From: Desulfoferula sp040751985
GTDB lineage: Bacteria > Desulfobacterota > Desulfarculia > Desulfarculales > Desulfarculaceae
NCBI GenBank assembly: GCA_040751985.1
Contig: JBFMFU010000054.1
Span: 1-64,000, forward strand
Length of the DNA stretch: 64,000 nucleotides
Direction of reading: 5' to 3'
In this document: piece after piece, positions 49,693 to 57,650 of the stretch
Layout: every line of letters starts with the position of its first letter
Position numbering within the stretch: position 1 is the stretch's first letter
Program-made: the position numbers and the translations under genes
The notes under the pieces: generated by a model
What the model was told of the DNA's origin: nothing
Seen by the model: the letters and a program-made list of their open reading frames with translations, nothing else
Database searches by the model: none

Positions 49693-51213
49693 TTATTTCA
49701 GGCCCACCACCTCCGGCAGCTTCAGGCGCTGAATCTTGCCCGAGGGCCCCTTGGGCATCTCCTCCAGAAACCGAATCAGTTTGGGGGTCTTGAACTTGCC
49801 CAGGTGCTCCAGGCAGTGGGCGCGCAGATCCTCCTCGCTGCAGGCCCGCCCCGGCTTCAGGGTCACGCAGAGCAGGATGTCCTCGCCGTAGCGCTCGTCG
49901 GGGATGCCGCAGGCCGCCGCGTCCAGCACCGCCGGGTGCTTGTAGGCCGCCTCGTCTATCTCCCGGGGCGCGATGTTCTCTCCGCCCTTGATGATCAGCT
50001 CCTTGAGGCGGCCAGTGATGAAGACGAAGCCGTCCTGGTCCATGTAGCCCAGGTCGCCGGTGTGCAGCCAGCCGTCGGGCTCCAGGGTCTTGGCCGTGAT
50101 GTCCGGGGCCTTGTAGTACTCCTTCATCACATTGTCGCCGCGAATCATGATCTCGCCCACCACGCCCCGGGGCGCCTCCCGGCCCTTGTCGTCTATGACC
50201 TTGGCCTGGTTGCCCACGGCCACCCCCGGCGAGCCGTACTTGCGCTTGGCAGGATCCAGGGGGTTGGAGAACACCGGCGCCGCAGTCTCGGTCAGGCCCA
50301 TGGTCTCCACGATGCCCACCTTAAACTTCTCCTCAAAGGCCTTGTGCAGGGCCACGGGCAGGGGCGCGCTGGCGCTGCGGCCGAAGCGCAACTGCTCTAG
50401 GCGAAAGCCCTGGTCCTTGATCTCGCTGCCGCTGATCAGATAGGAGATGATGGTGGGCACCACCGAGAACCAGGTGCAGCCGTGCTCGCTGATCAGGGGC
50501 CAGAACTCGTTCACGCTGAACTTGTGCGGCACCACCACCGTGGCCCCCAGCACCAGGGTGGACATGATGGAGACAACCTCGGCGTTGATGTGGAACAGCA
50601 CCAGGGAGCACAGGGCCACGTCATCCTTGGTCAGCGCGTGGGCCTCCACCACGTACTGGCCGCCGGCCACCATGTTCTTGTGCGACAGGATCACGCCCTT
50701 GGGCAGGCCGGTGGTGCCCGAGGTGTACAGCAAGAGGGCCGCGTCCTCCTCCGTCACCTCGCACAGCCGGGCGTCGGCCCCGGCCTCGGCGGGCAGGATG
50801 TCCGGCGCGTCGCAGTCGATGACCAGGACCTCTATGTCGCGCTCCACCTCGGCCAGAGCCTTTTGCAGGCGCTGGTCCTGGTCCGGGGTCACGAAGACCA
50901 ACTTGGTGTCCGAGTGCGCCAGCACGTACTTGAGGTGATCGTGCTGGGACTGCAGGTTGAGCGGGGCGATCACCAGGCCGGCGTACATTACGCCCAAGAA
51001 CAGCATGGTGCTCTGCAGGCTGTTGCCCATCATGAAGGAGACCTTGTCGCCCTTGGCCAGCCCCTTGCCATAGAGGAAGTGGGCCAGCCGCCGGGATTCA
51101 CTTTGCAGTTGGGCGTAGCTCACCGTCAGGCCGGGCTCCGGGGCGATCAGGAAGGTCTTGTTCGGCTGCTCTGTTGCGTGCAAATCAACGTAGTATCTAA
51201 CCGTGCGCATCAT
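49693..51213 (-). CDS. AMP-dependent acyl-CoA synthetase/ligase
   Basis: 506 aa ligase: YTSGTTGLPKGVILSHKNM (A3), GLTETAAPVFSNPL (A5), GWLHTGDLGYMDQDGFVF (A7), RLKELIIKGGENIAPREID (A8) and PKGPSGKIQRLKL (catalytic Lys). The first two codons are both Met. It is 53 bp above tctA, so it likely activates the acid brought in by the TTT system. Third adenylate-forming ligase of the window, each beside its own transporter. Confidence 0.93.
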   Translation of the reverse strand: MMRTVRYYVDLHATEQPNKTFLIAPEPGLTVSYAQLQSESRRLAHFLYGKGLAKGDKVSFMMGNSLQSTMLFLGVMYAGLVIAPLNLQSQHDHLKYVLAHSDTKLVFVTPDQDQRLQKALAEVERDIEVLVIDCDAPDILPAEAGADARLCEVTEEDAALLLYTSGTTGLPKGVILSHKNMVAGGQYVVEAHALTKDDVALCSLVLFHINAEVVSIMSTLVLGATVVVPHKFSVNEFWPLISEHGCTWFSVVPTIISYLISGSEIKDQGFRLEQLRFGRSASAPLPVALHKAFEEKFKVGIVETMGLTETAAPVFSNPLDPAKRKYGSPGVAVGNQAKVIDDKGREAPRGVVGEIMIRGDNVMKEYYKAPDITAKTLEPDGWLHTGDLGYMDQDGFVFITGRLKELIIKGGENIAPREIDEAAYKHPAVLDAAACGIPDERYGEDILLCVTLKPGRACSEEDLRAHCLEHLGKFKTPKLIRFLEEMPKGPSGKIQRLKLPEVVGLK

Positions 51214-51239
51214 CTCCCTCGCTGGCTGGCCTTGGACGT

Positions 51240-51278
51240 AAAAAGGGTCCGGCGGGCGGCGGCCGCCCTGCCGGACCC
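51240..51278 (-). terminator. Rho-independent terminator-like hairpin upstream of the ligase gene
   Basis: GGGTCCGGC (51245-51253) pairs perfectly with GCCGGACCC (51270-51278), and minus-strand T residues follow (51244-51240). It stops readthrough from the 2-oxoacid oxidoreductase operon, or acts as a leader attenuator, since it sits only 27 bp before the ligase start. Confidence 0.7.
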
Positions 51279-51337
51279 TGATGGGTCGCTCCGCGCCGCC
51301 CCTCCCGGGGAGGGACCGGCCGCGGCTCTAGGGGCCC

Positions 51338-51374
51338 GGCCGTCCGGCCCGCTGCAGCGGGTTTGGCCGTCCGG
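51338..51374. repeat. 14-bp palindrome flanked by direct repeats
   Basis: CCCGCTGCAGCGGG (51348-51361) is a perfect palindrome. Identical GGCCGTCCGG copies lie on both sides (51338-51347 and 51365-51374), with starts 27 bp apart. The arrangement looks like a multi-protein operator upstream of the ligase-tct operon. Confidence 0.45.
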
Positions 51375-51601
51375 ACCAATAATGCCTCTGTAAAGCCGCA
51401 TAGATTGGTTCTTGCACCCTGCCGCCGGCCCCCCAAGGGGGAGCGCCACACCGCCCTGATCCAGATGCAGTGCGGGCGCGGGGCCGCGGCGGCAATGAAA
51501 TCTGTGCCGCGCTGTATGTCTTCTAACCGCTTATGTCCATCTCCCGTTGCCGTTGGAGCCCAGGCCCAGGCAAAAGGGGACGGCCGCCGCCGCCCCCAAA
51601 C

Positions 51602-52138
51602 TCAGTTCATGTAGTTGTAGCCGATCTCAAAGGCGTCCCGGTTCTCCTGGTGGAACTTGGGGATGATCTCCAGCAGGCTCTCCAGGATGTCCTCCTTCTT
51701 TAGCTGGCCCTCCAGCAGCCGGGCCATGGCCCCCAGGGCGATGGAGTTGGAGAAGATGACCCGGCCGAAGTTGTCTATGGCCAACTGCTTGGCTGGCAAC
51801 TCCCGCTGGGTGCAGGGCAGCTTGTCGTCGATCTCCTCCACGAAGGCCGGGTCGAACAGGATCAGGCCCTCCTTGGGCACCGTGCCCTTGAAGCGGTTGT
51901 AGGCCGCCGAGGACAGGGCGATGAAAAAGTCCGGGTTCTCGCACATGGGGCTGTCTATGGTCTTGGGCGAGAGCACCACCTGGCTGCGCACGTAGCCGCC
52001 GCGCATCTCGGTGCCGTGGCTCTTGAGCATGGTGACCCGGAGACCTTCCTTGACCGCCGCCTCGCCCAGCACCTGCCCCAGGCGCACCACGCCCTGGCCG
52101 CCGAATCCGCTGGCCACTATCTCCATTCTGTCTTTCAT
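51602..52138 (-). CDS. 2-oxoacid:ferredoxin oxidoreductase gamma subunit
   Basis: 178 aa. Gamma-domain marks: IVASGFGGQGVVRLGQVLGEAA, then SHGTEMRGGYVRSQVVLS and NSIALGAMARLL. It completes an alpha-beta-gamma enzyme that oxidatively decarboxylates a 2-oxo acid to acyl-CoA while reducing ferredoxin. The ATG overlaps the beta-subunit stop (ATGA). Last gene of the operon. Confidence 0.92.
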   Translation of the reverse strand: MKDRMEIVASGFGGQGVVRLGQVLGEAAVKEGLRVTMLKSHGTEMRGGYVRSQVVLSPKTIDSPMCENPDFFIALSSAAYNRFKGTVPKEGLILFDPAFVEEIDDKLPCTQRELPAKQLAIDNFGRVIFSNSIALGAMARLLEGQLKKEDILESLLEIIPKFHQENRDAFEIGYNYMN

Positions 52139-52983
52139 AGCGCACCCGTCCTTCTGATCTTGCCCACCGAAGCCCAGACGTGCTCGCTGAACTCGGGCCG
52201 GGAGTTGGAGGCGTCGTGCCAGACGCCGGTGGCCCATACCGTGTTGGCGTCCTCCTGGCCCAGGGGCTTGGCCCGCTGTTTGATCCAGCGGTAGATGTTC
52301 ACCTGGTTGCGGGAGCCCAGCTCCCGGGAGGCGAAGTTGGTGGGGCAGGGATAGGGCATGTGCACCAGGGAGAAGCCCCGGTTTTCGATGGCCTTCTTCA
52401 CGCTGGCCACCGCCCGCGGCCCGTCCATGGCCACGTGGCGGGCCAGGAAGGTGGCCCCGGCCCCCTTGAGGATGTGCATTACGTCCATGCCCTCGCTCAT
52501 CAGGTTGTGCTCGAACATGCCGTAGGGACTGGAGTCGGTCTTGGCCCCCTGGGGGGTGGTGAAGCCGAACTGGCCGCCGGTGGACTGGTAGCCCAGGTTG
52601 TCGTTGACGATCACCGTCATGTCCACGTTGGAGCGGGCGCAGTGGATCAGGTGCAGCAGGCCGATGCCGAAGGCGTCGCCGTCGCCCACCGTGCAGATGA
52701 TCTTCTTCTCCGGCGGCAAGGCGATGCGCAGGCCGCGGGCGATGGCGTAGACCCGGCCGTGGGTGCCGGCGAAGCCGTCGCCCTGCCAGGTGCCGAAGGT
52801 CTGCCGGCCGGCGCAGCCGATGGAGGTGCCCCAGATGATGTCGTCGCGGCCCAGGCCCAGCTCGTCTACGGCCTGCACCACCACCTTGTGGTTGATGCCC
52901 AGGCCGCATCCCGAGCAGGCGGTGCTGGGGATCTTGCGGCTGCGCAGGTACTTCTGTATCAGGGCGCTGGATGAGTACTGCAT
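52135..52983 (-). CDS. 2-oxoacid:ferredoxin oxidoreductase beta subunit (TPP-binding)
   Basis: 282 aa. TPP-binding motif VGDGDAFGIGLLHLIHCARSN... VNDN, and ACSGCGLG near the N-terminus, a position used for Fe-S ligands in beta subunits. GTSIGCAGRQTFGTW and THGRVYAIARGLRIA are typical of 2-oxoglutarate-type enzymes. The ATG at 52983 overlaps the alpha-subunit stop by one base. Seven upstream residues of the open frame are ignored. Confidence 0.93.
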   Translation of the reverse strand: MQYSSSALIQKYLRSRKIPSTACSGCGLGINHKVVVQAVDELGLGRDDIIWGTSIGCAGRQTFGTWQGDGFAGTHGRVYAIARGLRIALPPEKKIICTVGDGDAFGIGLLHLIHCARSNVDMTVIVNDNLGYQSTGGQFGFTTPQGAKTDSSPYGMFEHNLMSEGMDVMHILKGAGATFLARHVAMDGPRAVASVKKAIENRGFSLVHMPYPCPTNFASRELGSRNQVNIYRWIKQRAKPLGQEDANTVWATGVWHDASNSRPEFSEHVWASVGKIRRTGAL

Positions 52984-54158
52984 TACCAGGCCTCCAACTC
53001 CCAACCCTTGCGCGTCAGGGGCTGGTTCTTGAGTAGCTTTTCAAAGTTCTCGATGAGGTCCGGGATGGTGGGCAGGTCGCCGCAGGAGCCCAGGAAATGG
53101 ACCTCGGCGTCCTTGGGCGCCGCCCGCTGCACCTCGCGTACCAACTGCCCGTCCCAGTTCAGCTCCACCGACAGGTACTTGGCCTTGCGGGTGAAGTGCT
53201 CGTCCGGGAAGGGCCAGAGGTTGATCAGCCGCAGGGCCCCCACCTTCAGGCCCTTGGCCCGGGCTTGCTCTACGGCGGTGTTCACCACCCGGGAGGGGGT
53301 GCCGTAGGAGACCACCACCAGCTCCGGGTCGTCGTCCATGAACTTCTTCTCGTAGAGGTGGTTGAACATGTCCCGGTGGTTGCGCACCTTGTAGATCAGG
53401 CGGTAGGCGTGCTTGTGGTGGGCGTCCACCTCCTCGATGTCATAGCCCTCCACGGTGGGGGTCCAGTCCGAGCACATGCCGCCGGCGCCCGATCCCATCT
53501 GCACCGGGGGGATGTCCAGGTCATCACTGAAGGGGTAGAATTCCGGGCCCGCGCAGAAGGTGCGCGGCCAGGTCTTGAAGCCCATCTCCTTCATCTCGGC
53601 CTCGGTCTCGGGCACCGTGATGTCCTCGAAGCCGTCGGTGATGAGCTGGTCCACCAGCACCGTGACGGGCATGCGGAAGCGCTCGGACAGGTAAAAGGCC
53701 TCCACCACCATGGCCATGGCCTCCTGGGCCGAGTTGGGCGCCAGGGTGATGCACTCGAAGTTGCCGCCCTGGGTGGGGTAGCGGGTCAGGTAGAACTCGC
53801 CCTGGCCCGGCGCGCCGGTGATGCCGCTGACCGGGCCCACCCGGCCGGAGTTGACCACCACCAGGGGCATCTCGCAGCCCAGGGCCCAGCCGTAGGGATC
53901 GGCGTAGAGGATATAGCCGGGGCCCGAGGTGGCGGTCATGGACTTCATGCCACCCAGGGAGGCCCCGATACACAGGTGCATGGCCCCGCACTCGTCCTCG
54001 GCCTGCAGATACACCCCGCCCACCTGGGGCAGGCGCTTGCTCATGGCCTCGGCCAGCTCAGTGGCCGGCGTGATGGGGTAGCCGCAGAAGAAGCGGCAGC
54101 CGGCCAGGATGGCGCCCTCGGTGATGGCGAAGTTGCCAGTTTCCAGAAATCTCTTCAT
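52983..54158 (-). CDS. 2-oxoacid:ferredoxin oxidoreductase alpha subunit
   Basis: 391 aa. Opens with the alpha-subunit motif NFAITEGAILAGCRFFCGYPITPATELAEAM. SGPGYILYADPYGWALGCEMPLVVVNSGRVGPVSG is the pyrimidine-binding region. Related to KorA. The specific 2-oxo acid (2-oxoglutarate, branched-chain or aromatic) cannot be set from sequence. With the flavoprotein gene 18 bp upstream it forms a four-gene unit. Confidence 0.93.
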   Translation of the reverse strand: MKRFLETGNFAITEGAILAGCRFFCGYPITPATELAEAMSKRLPQVGGVYLQAEDECGAMHLCIGASLGGMKSMTATSGPGYILYADPYGWALGCEMPLVVVNSGRVGPVSGITGAPGQGEFYLTRYPTQGGNFECITLAPNSAQEAMAMVVEAFYLSERFRMPVTVLVDQLITDGFEDITVPETEAEMKEMGFKTWPRTFCAGPEFYPFSDDLDIPPVQMGSGAGGMCSDWTPTVEGYDIEEVDAHHKHAYRLIYKVRNHRDMFNHLYEKKFMDDDPELVVVSYGTPSRVVNTAVEQARAKGLKVGALRLINLWPFPDEHFTRKAKYLSVELNWDGQLVREVQRAAPKDAEVHFLGSCGDLPTIPDLIENFEKLLKNQPLTRKGWELEAW

Positions 54159-54176
54159 GACACCAACCTCCCGCGC

Positions 54177-55820
54177 CTAGGCGGTCTTTTCCCGGACATC
54201 GATGGCGAAGTCCGGGCAGGAGAAGAAGCACTTAAAGCAGCCTACGCACCACTTGGGGCTCTTGACCTCCATGGGGCGGTAGCCCTTGAGGTTGAAGCTC
54301 TCGGCCGGTCCGAAGGTCTCCACGCCGCAGACCTCGGCGCAGTAGCCGCACTCCTTGCAGCTCTCCAGGTTGAGCACCACCTCGAAGGCGCGGGCGTCGC
54401 ACTGCAGGCAGCGGGCGGCCTCGGCGGCCACCGCCGCCGGGCGCATGGGCAGCTCCACTTGATCGAAGTTGCCCGCCCGCTCCCAGACCTTCAGATGCGG
54501 CAGGTCCTGGCGGGCCGTGATCTCGCCGCCGAGCGGGGTCAGCTCCACCGCCTCCTCGGGCTCGGCCAGGGTCTCGCTGATGTCCCCGGAGCCGCCCAGG
54601 TACTTGTCTATGGCCGCGGCCGCCCGGCGGCCCTGGGCCACGCCGGCGATGATGGAGGCCGGGCCGCTGACCACGTCGCCGCCGGCGAACAGGCCCGGCT
54701 CGCCAATGGCCAGGTCATCGTCGGCCAGGATGCGGCTGCCCTGGGTCTGAACCTTCAGGCCGCTGACGAACTCTAGCTGCGGGGTCTGGCCGATGGCCAG
54801 GATCACGGTGTCGGCCGCGGCGTGGGTGGTCACTCCCTCGTCATAGACCGGCTTGAAGGCGCCCTTTTTGTCGAACACCGCGGTGCAGGCCTTGAAGGAC
54901 ACGCCCGTGGCCGCGCCCTCGCCCAGGACCGCCTGGGGCCCCCAGGAGTTGTTGATGACCACGCCCTCCTGCTCGGCCAGGTTCACCTCCCAGGGGTGGG
55001 CCGGCATCTCCGCCCGCTTCTCCAGGCAGAAGAGCCGCACGTCCTTGGCGCCCAGGCGCTTGGCGGTCAGGGCCACGTCGATGGCCACGTTGCCGCCGCC
55101 CACCACCACCACCTTCTGGCCCAGGTCAAAAGACTTGCCCAGGGCCACGTCGCGCAGGAACTCCCAGCCCCAAAGGACGCCCTTTTTGTCCGCGCCGGTC
55201 AGGCTGATGCGGGCCGAGGAGTTGGCCCCGCTGGCGATGAACACCGCGTCGAATTGCTTCTTCAAATCGGCCAGGCTGATGTCCTTGCCCACCACCGTGG
55301 AGCCCGAGAACTTGAGTCCCAACTCCCCGATCTCGGCCAGGTCCCGCTCCAGGCGCGCGGCGGGCAGGCGGTACTGAGGGATGCCGTAGCGCATCATGCC
55401 GCCGGGCTCGGGAAAGGCGTCGTAGATGGTCACCTCGTGGCCCACGCTGAGCAGGTAGTAGGCCGCAGTCAGGCCGGCCGGCCCTGCGCCCACGACGGCC
55501 ACCTTCTTGCCGGTCTTGGCTACCATCTTCTTGTTCTGCTTCCACCAGTCGCCGCCCTGGTCCACGGCCGCCCGCTTCAGGGCCCTAATGGCGATGGGAT
55601 CGCCGAACTGCTTGTAGGCGCAGACATCCTCGCAGGGGGCGAAGCAGGCGTCGGCGCAGACCATTGGCAGGGGCAGGCGCTCGCGCAGCACGGCCACCGC
55701 CTGATCGAACTTGCCGTCGCGCACCGCCCGGATGTAGCGGGGCACGTCCACCCCGGCCGGGCAGGCATCACTGCACCGGGGGATGATGAAGTCCTTCCGG
55801 CTGACCCGGTAGGTTCCCAT
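54177..55820 (-). CDS. NfnB/GltD-like FAD oxidoreductase with C-terminal 4Fe-4S ferredoxin domain
   Basis: 547 aa. The N-terminal Fe-S region (CSDACPAGVDVPRYI, CADACFAPCEDVC) is as in the glutamate synthase small chain. The FAD site is KVAVVGAGPAGLTAAYYL, the NAD(P) site VVVVGGGNVAIDVALTA, and the second FAD block GLFAGGDVVSGPASII. The last 90 residues hold two ferredoxin motifs (CKECGYCAEVC and CVGCFKCFFSC). It may pass electrons between NAD(P)H and the ferredoxin used by the 2-oxoacid oxidoreductase. The start at 55820 follows AGGAGGAAG. The frame extends further but without sense. Confidence 0.92.
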   Translation of the reverse strand: MGTYRVSRKDFIIPRCSDACPAGVDVPRYIRAVRDGKFDQAVAVLRERLPLPMVCADACFAPCEDVCAYKQFGDPIAIRALKRAAVDQGGDWWKQNKKMVAKTGKKVAVVGAGPAGLTAAYYLLSVGHEVTIYDAFPEPGGMMRYGIPQYRLPAARLERDLAEIGELGLKFSGSTVVGKDISLADLKKQFDAVFIASGANSSARISLTGADKKGVLWGWEFLRDVALGKSFDLGQKVVVVGGGNVAIDVALTAKRLGAKDVRLFCLEKRAEMPAHPWEVNLAEQEGVVINNSWGPQAVLGEGAATGVSFKACTAVFDKKGAFKPVYDEGVTTHAAADTVILAIGQTPQLEFVSGLKVQTQGSRILADDDLAIGEPGLFAGGDVVSGPASIIAGVAQGRRAAAAIDKYLGGSGDISETLAEPEEAVELTPLGGEITARQDLPHLKVWERAGNFDQVELPMRPAAVAAEAARCLQCDARAFEVVLNLESCKECGYCAEVCGVETFGPAESFNLKGYRPMEVKSPKWCVGCFKCFFSCPDFAIDVREKTA

Positions 55821-56021
55821 GTCTCTCTTCCTCCTGAGGCTGAATACAGTATTTCGCCGAATCAGGACTAAGGCTATCAAGAAGCATGCCATGGGGCCCC
55901 AAGCAGGGCCAGCCAGGCAGTATTACGCCTAAAAGGCTGGATTAACAAATGGTTAGCTCGGGTAACTTGGGATAATGGGAACTATTTATAAGCGTTCGAG
56001 AAGGTTAAAAGGCACGTTTTG

Positions 56022-56057
56022 TGTCCGGAAATCAGGACATGTGCAGAAAATCGGACA
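56022..56057. promoter_or_regulatory. Two abutting 18-bp palindromic elements upstream of the KOR operon
   Basis: TGTCCGGAAATCAGGACA (56022-56039) is followed without a gap by TGTGCAGAAAATCGGACA (56040-56057). They match the perfect-arm copy at 56251-56268 at 16 and 15 of 18 positions. They lie between the activator gene (stop at 56081) and the flavoprotein start (55820), where an enhancer site for the operon would be expected. Confidence 0.65.
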
Positions 56058-56080
56058 ATGAAGAATAAACTATACAGGCC

Positions 56081-57565
56081 TCAACTAGACTTCTCATCGT
56101 TCAGCATCTGATAGCGGCGGCATTTCTCGTAGAGGGTCGAGCGGGAAATACCCAATATTTTTGCTGTCTTGGACATATTACCCTGGTTCAGACGCAGGGT
56201 CTGCTCCAGGATGCTGGCCTCGCAGCGGGCCAGCTCCTTGGCCAGCCCGTTGTCCGGAAATTCGGACACCTGGCCTCGGGCCAGGTTGTTGCGCAGCACC
56301 TCGGGTGGCAGGTGCTCCAGGTCGATGACCTCGCCCTCGCTCAGGCTAAGGGCCCGCTCCAGCACGTTTTTCAGCTCACGCACATTGCCCGGCCAGGCGT
56401 ATTTCTCCAGGGCCTGGCGCGCGGCCGGGCTGAGCCTCATCGCGGGCCGGTCCAGGGACCTGAGGAAGTGCTCCACCAGAGGGCCGATGTCCTCCACCCG
56501 CTTCATCAGGGGCGGTATCTCGATGCTCATGGTGCTCAGGCGGTAGTACAGGTCATCGCGGAACTGGCCCTGGCGCATCATGGCCTTGAGGTCGCGGTTG
56601 GTGGCCGCCACCAGGCGGAAGTCTATCTGCACCGGTTGCACCCCGCCCAGGCGCTCCAGGCGCTTGGTCTCCAGCACCCTGAGCAGCTTGGCCTGGGCCT
56701 TGGGGCTCAGCTCGCCGATCTCGTCCAGATACAGGGTACCCTGGTGAGCCAGTTGTATCTGCCCCACCTTGCCCTTCTTGCTGGCGCCGGTGAAGGCCCC
56801 GGACTCGTAGCCGAACAGCTCGCTCTCTAAAAGGTCGCGGGGGATGGCCGCGCAGTTGACGCAGACAAAGGGCCCCCCGGACCGGGGCGAGGCCGCGTGC
56901 ACCGCGTGGGCGAACATCTCCTTGCCGGTGCCGGTGGCCCCCAGGATCAGGACCGGGGCGTCGGTGGCCGCGTACTTGGCCGCCATCTCCTTGACCTCGG
57001 CCAGGATCCGGCTCTGGCCCACGATGGAGTCAAAGCTGTACAGCGGCGACAGCACCCGGTCCAGGCCCTTCTTGTAGTAGCTGACCTCCCGCTCCAGCAG
57101 GTGCATGCGCTCCATCAGGTCCGTGAAGGCCTGATAGTCCCGGAAGATGGTCTGCAGGATCACCCCCACGGTGCGGCCCTGCTGGCGCAGGGGTATGCGG
57201 TTGACCAGCATGGGCGTGGCGGTCTTCAGGGAGCAGCGCTGGCCCAGCTCCGGCCGTCCCGAGGCCAGCACGCTGGGCAGCCGCGAGGCCACGAAGTACT
57301 CCTCAATGGGCTTGCCCACCGCCTCCTGGGGATCGGTGCCCAAGAGATCGGCGTAGACCCGGTTCATGAACACGATGCGGCAGTTGGTGTCGCAGACGAT
57401 GATGCCGGAGTACACGTTGTCCAGCACCAGGGACAGGAAGTCCACCATGCCGCTCAGGTCCGGGGCCTCCTCCGGGGAGGCCGGGCCTTGCCAGGCCTCC
57501 CGGCCGGCGGGCAGCGGCTTGCCCTCGGCCGCGCAGTTGGGCGGATATGGATTTTTCGGCTTCAT
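56081..57565 (-). CDS. PAS-containing sigma54-dependent transcriptional activator (2)
   Basis: 494 aa. PAS sensor (about residues 40-150; GIIVCDTNCRIVFMNRVYADLLG), AAA+ core with Walker A GATGTGKE, GAFTGA sigma54 loop, GTLYLDEIGEL, and a Fis-type HTH (NMSKTAKILGISRSTLYEK). There is no receiver domain, so it is probably effector-controlled. Similar along its length to the activator at 35295-36743, including the linker between PAS and AAA+. It lies upstream of the KOR operon on the same strand and close to three copies of an 18-bp palindrome, one inside its own coding sequence. Confidence 0.93.
   Translation of the reverse strand: MKPKNPYPPNCAAEGKPLPAGREAWQGPASPEEAPDLSGMVDFLSLVLDNVYSGIIVCDTNCRIVFMNRVYADLLGTDPQEAVGKPIEEYFVASRLPSVLASGRPELGQRCSLKTATPMLVNRIPLRQQGRTVGVILQTIFRDYQAFTDLMERMHLLEREVSYYKKGLDRVLSPLYSFDSIVGQSRILAEVKEMAAKYAATDAPVLILGATGTGKEMFAHAVHAASPRSGGPFVCVNCAAIPRDLLESELFGYESGAFTGASKKGKVGQIQLAHQGTLYLDEIGELSPKAQAKLLRVLETKRLERLGGVQPVQIDFRLVAATNRDLKAMMRQGQFRDDLYYRLSTMSIEIPPLMKRVEDIGPLVEHFLRSLDRPAMRLSPAARQALEKYAWPGNVRELKNVLERALSLSEGEVIDLEHLPPEVLRNNLARGQVSEFPDNGLAKELARCEASILEQTLRLNQGNMSKTAKILGISRSTLYEKCRRYQMLNDEKSS
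56251..56268. promoter_or_regulatory. Intragenic 18-bp palindrome (third copy)
   Basis: TGTCCGGAAATTCGGACA has perfect TGTCCG/CGGACA arms. It lies within the activator gene (encoding part of VSEFPDNGL), 194 bp above the next copy. Confidence 0.55.
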
Positions 57566-57650
57566 GGCGGCGGTTTTCCCTTGCCAGAGGCTAGGGGAAC
57601 TTTACCAAGCGGGCCCGCCGGTTGCAATCATTGCCCGGCTGCAGCCTGGG

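Larger units (their letters stand above)
51214..51601. other. Intergenic region between KOR operon and ligase-tct operon
   Basis: This 388-bp region holds the terminator of the upstream operon (51240-51278) and a palindrome/direct-repeat module (51338-51374) that may be the control region of the ligase-tct operon. No -24/-12 or clear -35/-10 promoter was found. No gene seen. Confidence 0.5.
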
